Assembly: GCA_964636895.1 (NCBI GenBank)
Contig: CAZWUW010000069.1
Coordinates: forward strand, 1-16,024
Reading direction: 5' to 3'
Length of the DNA stretch: 16,024 bases
Source of the DNA: CAZWUW01 sp964636895
GTDB lineage: Bacteria > Bacillota > Thermincolia > Thermincolales > CAZWUW01
Shown one piece after another: positions 7,792-14,043 of this stretch. Every line of letters starts with the position of its first letter. The stretch's first letter is position 1. The notes beneath the pieces were generated by a model, which did not search any database, was not told the origin of the DNA, and was given only the letters and a program-made list of their open reading frames with translations. A program made the translations under genes and the position numbers.

Positions 7792-8426
7792 ATCACTATC
7801 TCCTTCGTCATGCTAAGCAACTCAGACGCGGCCTTGCTGATATCCAGTTTGGCAAAAATGGCTGATACCACGGCAATACCTTTAATGCCGGATCCTTTCA
7901 GCAACATGGCATTCGTTTCATTAATTCCACCGATAGCAACAACGGGAATACTAACTTCCCTGCATATCTCCCGCAGGACCGCCAAAGAAACGCTGTCAGC
8001 ATCAACTTTGGTACCAGTGGCAAAAACAGCCCCCACCCCGATATAGTCCGCTCCGGCCCGCTCCGCGGCCAATGCCTGCGTAACATTCCCGACTGATACG
8101 CCCAGGATTTTATTTGGTCCTAACATTTTTCTGGCCTCCACGGCCGGGAAATCCCCCTGTCCGATATGCAGGCCAGCAGCGTCCAGTGCCAGGGCAACTT
8201 CGATGTTGTCATTAATTATCAAAGGAATGCCAAATTCACCGGTGACAACCGCTACCTTCTCTGTTACCTTAATAAAATCCTGTGTGGCAAGGTCTTTCTC
8301 CCTAAGCTGGACCATGGTCACGCCCCCTAAGATGGCTTGCTGCACCTGATCCTCCAGGGTGTCAGTCCCCAACCAAGAGCGGTCGGTAACGGCGTAAAGA
8401 AGTAAGGCGTCACTACACAAGCTCAA
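7788..8426 (-). CDS. thiE: Thiamine-phosphate synthase (ThiE)
   Basis: Joins HMP diphosphate and hydroxyethylthiazole phosphate to give thiamine phosphate. TIM-barrel motifs are LLYAVTDR near the N-terminus, VTMVQLREKDL, IPLIINDNIEVALALDAAGLHIGQGD, ILGVSVGN, ADYIGVGAVFATGTKVDA and IPVVAIGGIN. The start chosen is TTG 8426, preceded by GGGGGTG with 6-nt spacing, giving 212 residues. TTG 8420 is an alternative, and the longer open frame up to 8453 adds only thiM antiphase sequence. The gene overlaps the 3' end of thiM by 14 nt and the HAD start by 4 nt. The usual 'PVFPT' is 'AVFAT', a variation common in Firmicutes ThiE-type proteins. Confidence 0.94.
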   Translation of the reverse strand: MSLCSDALLLYAVTDRSWLGTDTLEDQVQQAILGGVTMVQLREKDLATQDFIKVTEKVAVVTGEFGIPLIINDNIEVALALDAAGLHIGQGDFPAVEARKMLGPNKILGVSVGNVTQALAAERAGADYIGVGAVFATGTKVDADSVSLAVLREICREVSIPVVAIGGINETNAMLLKGSGIKGIAVVSAIFAKLDISKAASELLSMTKEIVI

Positions 8427-9237
8427 GCTTAGCACCCCCACGCAAAACCTCAACAGTCATGTTACTCATGGCGTCTATCAGATACCGGCCAAAACTGCCA
8501 GTCCCCGACTGCGTTGGCTCAAGCCTGCTCCAGGCGACCTCGCCGCACAGACCCAGAGCAGAAACCGCCCCGGCGGTGGCACGCAGCAATTCACCCGGAT
8601 TAGCGCCGCACCAAGCGCCGATGACTGCAGCCAGCATACAGCCCGTCCCCGTAATACGGGACATCATCGGGTGGCCATTGGTAATAATATATGTCTGCTG
8701 ACCGTCAGTTACAACGTCGGTTGCTCCGGAAATAGCGATAACCGCACCGGTCTTTACCGCCAACGCCCCAGCACTTGCGATGATATTCCTGACATTTTCC
8801 CCGTCCAGCCGGTCCTCAGGAGCGGCATCTACCCCCCTGGTGTTGCCGCTGCCCTGATAGATAGTCTTGATCTCCGAAATATTGCCTCGAATTACGGAAA
8901 AATCGACTTCTTGCAGCAAGTTAAAAACGGTATCCGTTCTCAATTTGGAAGCCCCCACGCCCACAGGGTCAAGAATCACGGGCAACCCTAAGGCATTGGC
9001 TTGCTTACCCGCTTTAATCATCGCCCTAATGACAGGTTCATTAAGGGTTCCCAGATTGATGACCAGTGCCGTGCAGAGGGCAACGATTTCTTCCACCTCT
9101 TCTGAAGCATCAGCCATAATAGGGGAGCCGCCGCAGGCAAGAACGATATTTGCACAGTCGTTTACCGTCACATAATTGGTGATACAGTGCACCAGCGGCT
9201 GCCTCTCATTGACATTGCGCAGAACCTCATCAAACAT
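8413..9237 (-). CDS. thiM: Hydroxyethylthiazole kinase (ThiM)
   Basis: Phosphorylates 4-methyl-5-(2-hydroxyethyl)thiazole, a salvage step that supplies ThiE. The start is ATG 9237 with GGAGGAG 7 nt upstream, giving 274 residues, the normal family length. An upstream in-frame extension to 9336 would run through the terminator and riboswitch and is rejected. Landmarks are PLVHCITNYVTVNDCANIVLA (14-34), SPIMADASEEVEEI (38-51), PVILDPVGVGAS (86-97), IRGNISEI (116-123) and ITGTGCMLAAVIGA (195-208) with catalytic Cys200. First gene after the TPP riboswitch. Neither thiC nor thiG is nearby, so the operon itself is salvage-type. Confidence 0.96.
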   Translation of the reverse strand: MFDEVLRNVNERQPLVHCITNYVTVNDCANIVLACGGSPIMADASEEVEEIVALCTALVINLGTLNEPVIRAMIKAGKQANALGLPVILDPVGVGASKLRTDTVFNLLQEVDFSVIRGNISEIKTIYQGSGNTRGVDAAPEDRLDGENVRNIIASAGALAVKTGAVIAISGATDVVTDGQQTYIITNGHPMMSRITGTGCMLAAVIGAWCGANPGELLRATAGAVSALGLCGEVAWSRLEPTQSGTGSFGRYLIDAMSNMTVEVLRGGAKLELV

Positions 9238-9274
9238 TTTTCTCTCCTCCGTTTCACAACATTTATTTTTAGAA

Positions 9275-9307
9275 GCAAAAAATAAGGCTGCCGTAAGGCA
9301 GCCCTTT
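9275..9307 (-). terminator. TPP-riboswitch intrinsic terminator
   Basis: On the minus strand GGCTGCC-TTAC-GGCAGCC forms a 7-bp stem, extendable through a wobble and flanking A/T pairs, followed by TTATTTTTT. It lies between the TPP aptamer and the thiM ribosome site, as expected for transcriptional control in Firmicutes. Confidence 0.88.
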
Positions 9308-9330
9308 TGATTAAACAGATATACAAAATC

Positions 9331-9427
9331 CGTCAAGCTGTTCCCTACGCTGGCATTACCCAGATCAGGTTAAGGGTCGGTACATTTTGGGTACCCTCTC
9401 AGCCGGGCTCTCCCGGCTCCCCTGACG
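9331..9427 (-). promoter_or_regulatory. TPP riboswitch (thi-box)
   Basis: The minus strand shows the classic thi-box: GGGGAGCC, GGCTGAGAGGGTAC, GACCCTTAACCTGATCTGG, GTAATGCCAGCGTAGGGA, closed by a CGTCA/TGACG P1 helix. With the following terminator it represses the thiM-thiE-HAD-thiD operon when thiamine diphosphate is plentiful. Confidence 0.97.
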
Positions 9428-9444
9428 CTTATTTTATTGTCACC

Positions 9445-9474
9445 ATTATATGGTCATTGTCCATCGATTGTCAA
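9445..9474 (-). promoter_or_regulatory. Promoter of the thiamine operon
   Basis: Consensus TTGACA and TATAAT on the minus strand are separated by 18 nt. Initiation near 9438 would be about 10 nt upstream of the TPP aptamer. Confidence 0.85.
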
Positions 9475-9565
9475 TATAATATCTCTGCAGTTTTTATTGC
9501 TTCAAGGCTAATCCCCGCAAAACCTCCCAAAAAAATCCCCCTTTTAGAAATGTTTCCCCGCACTA

Positions 9566-9594
9566 CTGACAACAAAATAAGTCTCTGGTATAAT
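9566..9594 (+). promoter_or_regulatory. Plus-strand promoter, divergent to the thi operon
   Basis: CTGACA, 17 nt, then TATAAT, with TGG just before the -10 box. Initiation is expected near 9601. This is the only convincing plus-strand promoter in the window; it leads into the structured leader and the 67-codon gene. Confidence 0.7.
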
Positions 9595-9600
9595 ATTCCT

Positions 9601-9727
9601 GTAAGAAAAAATATTTTGCTGCGGCGCTGCACTTCTGCGGAAGCGCGGGCCAACGGACGGCGATGACGGTCACACGACTACACGACCCGAGTTATTTGGT
9701 TTTGGCGGTTTATACTAACGGGTTCAT
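9601..9727 (+). ncRNA. Structured leader or small RNA of unknown class
   Basis: A roughly 125-nt GC-rich stretch between a promoter and an intrinsic terminator in an otherwise AT-rich intergenic region. Visible structure includes a CTTC-TGCG-GAAG hairpin within outer GCG/CGC pairs (about 9625-9645). Three overlapping helices share bases: ACCCG 9685-9689 with CGGGT 9719-9723, CGGG 9719-9722 with CCCG 9728-9731, and CCCG as part of the terminator. Sharing of this kind is typical of attenuators and riboswitches. I do not recognise it as TPP, SAM, T-box, fluoride, guanidine, c-di-AMP, 6S or SRP RNA. With the terminator it could equally be a free small RNA of about 175 nt. Confidence 0.5.
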
Positions 9728-9776
9728 CCCGCAAAGGAAGGTTCATTTATTGAGCTATTTCTTTTGCGGGTTTTTT
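9728..9776 (+). terminator. Strong intrinsic terminator upstream of the 67-codon gene
   Basis: CCCGCAAAGGAAG (9728-9740) pairs with 9758-9770 over 13 bp, including two G-T wobbles, around a 17-nt loop, followed by TTTTTT. It lies between the promoter and the small ORF, so it must be read through for that gene to be expressed from this promoter. Confidence 0.85.
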
Positions 9777-9847
9777 GTTGTCCAAAAGGCCAAGCCCCGC
9801 AAGCCAAAGTCGGCAGCAAACACGCTATTTTAAAGGAGGTGAGCCAA

Positions 9848-10051
9848 ATGCCAGACTTATTTCCCATCCCGGCGTACTTGCTGGAGTCACTCCAACAGTA
9901 CATTCCCCTACTGGTCGGGGGTCTCAGCGTCCTCAACGGCACCCTGATGTTTTTGCAAAAAATGCACGAGCTGTGGGCTAGCTTCAAACCCCGCCGCCGG
10001 CAAAAAAGCAAAAATAAAAGGAGCACCAAGAGGACCGACATGAACCCCTAA
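9848..10051 (+). CDS. 67-residue single-pass membrane peptide with basic tail
   Basis: The ATG at 9848 follows AAAGGAGGTGA, a near-perfect ribosome site, and gives 67 residues. The longer frame from 9764 lacks a ribosome site and overlaps the terminator region. Residues 1-18 are amphipathic (MPDLFPIPAYLLESLQQY), about 19-38 form one hydrophobic helix (IPLLVGGLSVLNGTLMF), and 47-63 are strongly basic (KPRRRQKSKNKR). I recognise no family. The layout (short, one membrane helix, basic C-terminus) resembles holin-like, type I toxin-like and small membrane-regulator peptides, and nothing visible separates these. The stop codon TAA belongs to the edge of a hairpin element, so the C-terminus may have been truncated or set by insertion of that element. 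Confidence 0.65.
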   Translation: MPDLFPIPAYLLESLQQYIPLLVGGLSVLNGTLMFLQKMHELWASFKPRRRQKSKNKRSTKRTDMNP

Positions 10052-10090
10052 GCACCCCAGCGCAACAGAGCTTACACCTCTGTTGCGTCT
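10048..10090 (+). repeat. Hairpin repeat element, copy A
   Basis: Begins CTAAGCA, then a perfect 10-bp palindrome CGCAACAGAG / CTCTGTTGCG around the loop CTTACAC. A second copy at 13994-14036 in the same orientation matches at about 37 of 43 positions. Here the 3' arm is followed by TCTTTATTTT, so this copy also serves as an intrinsic terminator for the plus-strand peptide gene (10061-10098). Confidence 0.75.
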
Positions 10091-10189
10091 TTATTTTAGC
10101 ATAATTGGGGGGAAATGTAAATAGCTGTGCTGCTGGGGATGTTGCGCCAGCCTTTCATCAGGGCAAATCGAGACAATCATAAGGAATCA
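10091..10189. other. Intergenic region between convergent genes, nothing recognised
   Basis: After the T tract of the plus-strand terminator this holds AT-rich sequence, then about 90 nt of unremarkable sequence up to the NUDIX stop codon. No clear minus-strand terminator for the helicase-NUDIX operon is visible. Confidence 0.4.
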
Positions 10190-10582
10190 TCAGAAATAAA
10201 CCCATTCAGCCTTCAGCTTAGCCACAAATGGCAGGTCGGCCGGGGCGTAATCAAAGCAATCTAACTCAGCGGGGGTTATCCAGCGCAATTCGCTATGCAC
10301 AGTGGGTTTCAATTCCCCTCCGGTCAGCCTGGCTTTGTAGGCCAACAGCTTAATCTCGCCCGTTGCGTACCGGTACAGGCTTTCCCCAAAAAAACCGTCG
10401 ATTTCTATAACTACGCCGAGTTCCTCCCTGATTTCCCTGAGCAAACAGGCCTCCGGAGTTTCACCGGCCTCGATTTTGCCGCCCGGAAACTCCCATTTGC
10501 CTTCCTGGTTCTGGCCGGCCCCCCGGCGGGCGATAAGGACTTTATCGTTATGCACGATGATGGCGGCGGTAACTTCCTTCAT
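10190..10582 (-). CDS. MutT-like NUDIX pyrophosphohydrolase
   Basis: A 130-residue NUDIX hydrolase. The box is complete: Gly35, Glu41, Arg49-Glu50, Glu53-Glu54, Gly56 (GKIEAGETPEACLLREIREE region). The N-terminus (KEVTAAIIVHNDKVLIARR) and WEFPGG are typical of (deoxy)nucleoside-triphosphate pyrophosphohydrolases of the MutT/8-oxo-dGTPase branch, and the length is normal. The ATG at 10582 follows CAGGAGAG, and the gene starts 22 nt after the helicase stop, so the two are cotranscribed. MutT enzymes remove oxidised or modified nucleotides. Next to a nuclease-helicase it may supply nucleotide sanitation, or in a defence setting nucleotide or signal hydrolysis. Substrate unproven. Confidence 0.93.
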   Translation of the reverse strand: MKEVTAAIIVHNDKVLIARRGAGQNQEGKWEFPGGKIEAGETPEACLLREIREELGVVIEIDGFFGESLYRYATGEIKLLAYKARLTGGELKPTVHSELRWITPAELDCFDYAPADLPFVAKLKAEWVYF

Positions 10583-10604
10583 TTTGTCTCTCCTGTTCTG
10601 GTGG

Positions 10605-13600
10605 CTATAGCGCTTTTTCGGCCTTTGCCGCCAGACCTGGCGGCAGCTCGTAGTGCAGGCGCCAGATGATATTCACTGGCTTGCTACCTTTATGGCTGAC
10701 ATAGTCGGCCTGACCCAGGTAAACAAAAGGGGAGGTGACATTTTCCTCAGCCTTGTTTTCCCTCACAAATAGATGAATCTGCTGACCTCTCTTTTTGTGC
10801 TCTATGTATCTCCGGCAGGTTTCTGACTCCGGCCCGACCCTGCTCTGGGTTTGCCAGTGGAACAAAACATCACTGATGGCATAATCCTGATACATAGTGG
10901 AAGGGGAATAATGCTTTTCTACTTTGTTAAGGGTGATAAATAGCAGGTCTGCCTGCTGCTCCTTCAGGTGCAGCACCCCTTCCCTAAAGGCGGGCATATT
11001 CGACTCGGTGAAGGCACCTACGGCGGCCAAGATTTGGGCCATATTATAACTGCAGTGGACCTCCATTGGAAATCGGTGGCCGATGCCTTGCACCGGTAGC
11101 ACATCCATGTGCTGATAATTATACCCCAGCAAGAGCTTGACCTCATCAAAAATTTCCCGATTCAGATACAACCTGTCGAGGGTATCCTTTAAGTCAACCA
11201 TGCCCATATCCGCGGGGGCCTTTTGCCACAGGGTATAGTGCAGCATCAGCAGCGTCCGGTACGCTTCCTGATGCCATTTAGGTTTTGCGCCCGCTTGGTG
11301 ATTTTCCAGCACCTCCAGCCAAAAATTCAGCAATTTGGGCGAGTTGATATGCACTAACCGCAGGAGCGCCTTGGAGAGGCTTTTTTCGTCCGGGCAGCAA
11401 AACTCCTCCCGTACCCCAGCTTCCACACTCAACCGAGTAAAAGTGCAGCCGGTTTTATAAAGCTCTTTCGGACTGATGCCGTAAAACTGGAGAAAGCTCC
11501 GGTAATCGAGCTTTTCCCCGGCTTCACCCTCAAAAAACCTGATTTTATTGATGATATTACGCTTATTATTGGCAAAAGCACTGATATTATCAAGGATATA
11601 TTGCTTGGCCACCCGCTCCATCTGAATATGACAGCTCTTGGGCAGGATAAAGGCACTGTTTTCGATAGCTTCCCTGAGGCCGTGGCCTTTGATGCGACCT
11701 AAAGCGGCAAATCTTTCAAAGTAATTGTATTTTTTGTGGGCTTGCCCAACAAAGTCGAGCACTGTCAGACAATCCTTCCCCTCCGCCAACCTCAGCCCAC
11801 GACCCAATTGCTGGAGAAAAACCGTTAAGCTTTCGGTAGGCCGCAAAAACAGGACAGTATTGATTTCCGGGATATCCACCCCTTCATTGTAAAGATCCAC
11901 GACAAAAATGAATTTGTACTCGCCCTTCAAGAGTCTTGCCTTGGCCCCCGCCCGCTCTTCCGGTTTACTTGCCGCATGCAATGCTACAGCAGGGATACCC
12001 CGGCGGTTAAAGCTCGCGGCCATGAATCCGGCGTGCTCTACGGACACACAAAACCCCAGGCCAATGACGTCACCAATATCCGTTACATATTTATGCAAGC
12101 TCTCCATTACCAAATCCGCCCGCCGGGTGTTGCCGGTGACAATTTTCGATAGTTCTTCCCGGTCGTAACCGCCCCGGCTCCAAGTAATTTGACTCAGGTC
12201 CAGTTCATCCGTCACGCAAAAATACTGAAATGGGCTTAACAGCTTACGGTCAATGGCCTCGGCCAGGCGCAGTTCCGAAGCTATCCGGCCATCGAAATGC
12301 TCCAGTACATTTTTCCCGTCCATCCGCTCCGGGGTCGCCGTAAGACCAAGGAGAATTTGCGGTTGATAGTGGGTCAGCAGTCGTCCATAAGACGGAGCCG
12401 CCGCATGATGAAACTCGTCCACCACGATAAAGTCATAATGGTCACCGGAGGTTTGGTTATAAAACTGCTGGGAATTGAAGGTTTGAATGGTCATAAAGAG
12501 GTAATCGGTCTTTTCTGGCCGACTTCCTCCATAAAATAAATCGCCAAAATTCCTGTCCCGCAAAACGCCACGGAAGGTTTCCAGGCTCTGTATGAGAATT
12601 TCCTCCCGGTGGGCCACGAATAGCAAGCGGTTAACCTTCCCCCTGTTTCGCAGACAAAACCGCTTATAATCAAAGGCGGAAATAACCGTTTTGCCTACAC
12701 CTGTCGCCGCTACCAGAAGGTTTTTGGTCCGGCCAAAGATTTCCCGCTCAAGCTGCAGCTTTTCCAGAATTTCTTTTTGGAAGGGATATGGCTGCAGGTC
12801 AAAGTTAAAGTCAAAGCTACTACTGCCTCTGTGCCGTTCCTTTTTTAAGGCTTCGTTCAGGATTTCACCATCAGCCGGCGTAAAAGGCATAAATTCCCGG
12901 TCATGCCAGTAGCTTTCAAAGGTCGCCTCGAACTTGTCCATGATTTCCCGGGATTCCTTTTCCGTTACCTTGATGTTCCATTCCAGACCATTGGTAATGG
13001 CAGAATTCGACAGGTTGGAGGAGCCGATATAAGCGGTGGAAAAACCCGTTTCCCTTCTAAACATATACGCCTTGGCGTGCAGGCGCGTCCTAGTAGTGTC
13101 GTAGGAAATCCGCACCTGGGTATTCGGCAGGGAGGCCAGATATTCAATGGCTTTGTAGTCGGAGGCACCCATATACGAAGTGGTAATAATGCGCAATGGC
13201 TTTTCCCTCGTAAAAGTCTCCAGTTCCTCCATCAGCAGACGAATGCCACTCCACTTGATAAAGGAAACCAGCATGTCTATGCTGTCGCAGGTCACGATTT
13301 CCTTTTTAAGTTCGCTGATCAGGTTTGGTTCATGGGCAATATTGGTGAAAAGTGTGCTTTGAGCTAGAGGGGTAACCGGACGCAGCGACGGGCGGCGCGT
13401 TGGGAGCGGCAGGCCGGCCTGTGGCAGGTCAGCCAAGGCCAGCAGACGCTCCCCGGATTTATGTACGCTGTGGTCTTTCAGGTCTTCCCGACAAGCCTCT
13501 GCAATATATTCAATGATTCGGTTGGCAGCCTTAATCTGGGCGTCCAGGTCGTCCAGACACCCCAGACCGCTTTGCACAATCTCGCGAATGTATTGAGCCA

Positions 13601-13721
13601 GGATAATGTTCGCTTCCTTTTCGGCAATTCTTTCCCTGTCAATAGCGAAGTCTTCCGCCTTTTGCTCTAAAATACTATTAATGCCGTCGGAAATCACCTG
13701 TTCGTACAGGCCTTTTTTCAT
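10605..13721 (-). CDS. PLD-nuclease/SF2-helicase/DUF3427 fusion protein
   Basis: 1038 residues. After a helical N-terminus (1-125), residues about 130-280 form a phospholipase-D-type (HKD) nuclease domain with LHAKAYMF (His215, Lys217) and IGSSNLSNSAITNGLEWN (232-249). Residues about 310-665 are an SF2 helicase of the COG1061 type: Walker A ATGVGKT (339-345), motif II VVDEFHH (433-439, DEFH instead of DEAH), motif III GLTATPER (459-466), motif V EGVDIPEINTVLF and motif VI QQLGRGLR (637-644). Residues about 680-1038 correspond to DUF3427. ATP-driven duplex remodelling coupled to DNA cleavage is likely. The ATG at 13721 has AAAGGAA upstream, 20 nt after the AAA remnant. Such proteins are found in variable genome regions and are suspected of repair or anti-phage roles; biological function here is inference. 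Confidence 0.93.
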   Translation of the reverse strand: MKKGLYEQVISDGINSILEQKAEDFAIDRERIAEKEANIILAQYIREIVQSGLGCLDDLDAQIKAANRIIEYIAEACREDLKDHSVHKSGERLLALADLPQAGLPLPTRRPSLRPVTPLAQSTLFTNIAHEPNLISELKKEIVTCDSIDMLVSFIKWSGIRLLMEELETFTREKPLRIITTSYMGASDYKAIEYLASLPNTQVRISYDTTRTRLHAKAYMFRRETGFSTAYIGSSNLSNSAITNGLEWNIKVTEKESREIMDKFEATFESYWHDREFMPFTPADGEILNEALKKERHRGSSSFDFNFDLQPYPFQKEILEKLQLEREIFGRTKNLLVAATGVGKTVISAFDYKRFCLRNRGKVNRLLFVAHREEILIQSLETFRGVLRDRNFGDLFYGGSRPEKTDYLFMTIQTFNSQQFYNQTSGDHYDFIVVDEFHHAAAPSYGRLLTHYQPQILLGLTATPERMDGKNVLEHFDGRIASELRLAEAIDRKLLSPFQYFCVTDELDLSQITWSRGGYDREELSKIVTGNTRRADLVMESLHKYVTDIGDVIGLGFCVSVEHAGFMAASFNRRGIPAVALHAASKPEERAGAKARLLKGEYKFIFVVDLYNEGVDIPEINTVLFLRPTESLTVFLQQLGRGLRLAEGKDCLTVLDFVGQAHKKYNYFERFAALGRIKGHGLREAIENSAFILPKSCHIQMERVAKQYILDNISAFANNKRNIINKIRFFEGEAGEKLDYRSFLQFYGISPKELYKTGCTFTRLSVEAGVREEFCCPDEKSLSKALLRLVHINSPKLLNFWLEVLENHQAGAKPKWHQEAYRTLLMLHYTLWQKAPADMGMVDLKDTLDRLYLNREIFDEVKLLLGYNYQHMDVLPVQGIGHRFPMEVHCSYNMAQILAAVGAFTESNMPAFREGVLHLKEQQADLLFITLNKVEKHYSPSTMYQDYAISDVLFHWQTQSRVGPESETCRRYIEHKKRGQQIHLFVRENKAEENVTSPFVYLGQADYVSHKGSKPVNIIWRLHYELPPGLAAKAEKAL

Positions 13722-13741
13722 TTACCCGTTCCTTTCCGCTG

Positions 13742-13993
13742 CTATATCCCCATGTGCTTAGCCAAAAATTTATCCACATCATCATATAACCCGGCCTGGT
13801 TGGCATATTTCACATAATTTTTTATCGTCCTCAGCCAATCTAGGGTTGAAGGCCTAGTTTCTTCTACTGCGGTAAGAAGGTCATTCATAGTGATTGGTCG
13901 TTCGGTACCGGTATCCATAATCTCGGTAATGACCCTTTCTGTGGCCACCTCGATTACATTTTCGATGTCTGCTCCAGAATAAAGCTCCGTATG
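13742..13993 (-). pseudogene. C-terminal remnant of an AAA ATPase
   Basis: The frame encodes about 84 residues beginning ELYSGADIENVIEVATERV, the sensor-2/C-terminal lid of classic AAA ATPases ('GYSGADIE'), then PITMNDLLTAVEETRPSTLDWL and KNYVKYANQAGLYDDVDKFL, and ends normally. Walker A and B are absent. A TAG stop, part of the CTAAGCA edge of the hairpin element, cuts the frame immediately upstream. The GTG at 13948 could give a 68-residue peptide but lies inside the domain. Its coding quality is intact, so truncation looks recent. An intact relative was probably once cotranscribed with the helicase gene that follows 20 nt later. Confidence 0.8.
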
Positions 13994-14036
13994 CTAAGCA
14001 CTCCGGCGCAGCAAAGCTTACACCTCTGCTGCGTTT
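13994..14036 (+). repeat. Hairpin repeat element, copy B
   Basis: Same layout as the element at 10048: CTAAGCA, then CGCAGCAAAG / CTCTGCTGCG around CTTACAC. Relative to the other copy, one A-T pair is replaced by G-C (compensatory change) and one pair is lost. No T tract follows, so this copy is not an obvious terminator. It sits exactly between the truncated AAA frame and the 3' end of the nucleoid-associated protein gene. Confidence 0.7.
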
Positions 14037-14043
14037 GCACCCT

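Noticed and set aside
7812..7835. GCTAAGCA resembling the hairpin element edge
   Set aside because: Lies in conserved thiE coding sequence and lacks the palindrome and loop.
9238..9336. N-terminal extension of ThiM
   Set aside because: It would translate through the TPP terminator and into the aptamer; the family start MFDEVL with a GGAGGAG site is at 9237.
9601..9727. Leader as a known riboswitch (fluoride, guanidine, T-box, SRP, 6S)
   Set aside because: Short resemblances such as GGCGATGACGG occur, but the other conserved blocks of those classes are absent.
9764..9847. Longer start for the plus-strand membrane peptide
   Set aside because: It begins in the terminator region without a ribosome site, while ATG 9848 has AAAGGAGGTGA.
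10048..10090. Hairpin elements as integron attC sites
   Set aside because: No GTTRRRY/RYYYAAC core pair is present and no integrase or cassette arrangement is seen.
12903..13367. 154-codon plus-strand ORF
   Set aside because: Antisense to the PLD domain of the helicase fusion; no ribosome site or promoter, no recognisable protein features.
10605..13721. Identification as Mokosh (helicase plus PLD)
   Set aside because: The helicase is SF2 COG1061-like with a C-terminal DUF3427 and N-terminal PLD, not the COG1112-type helicase expected for Mokosh.
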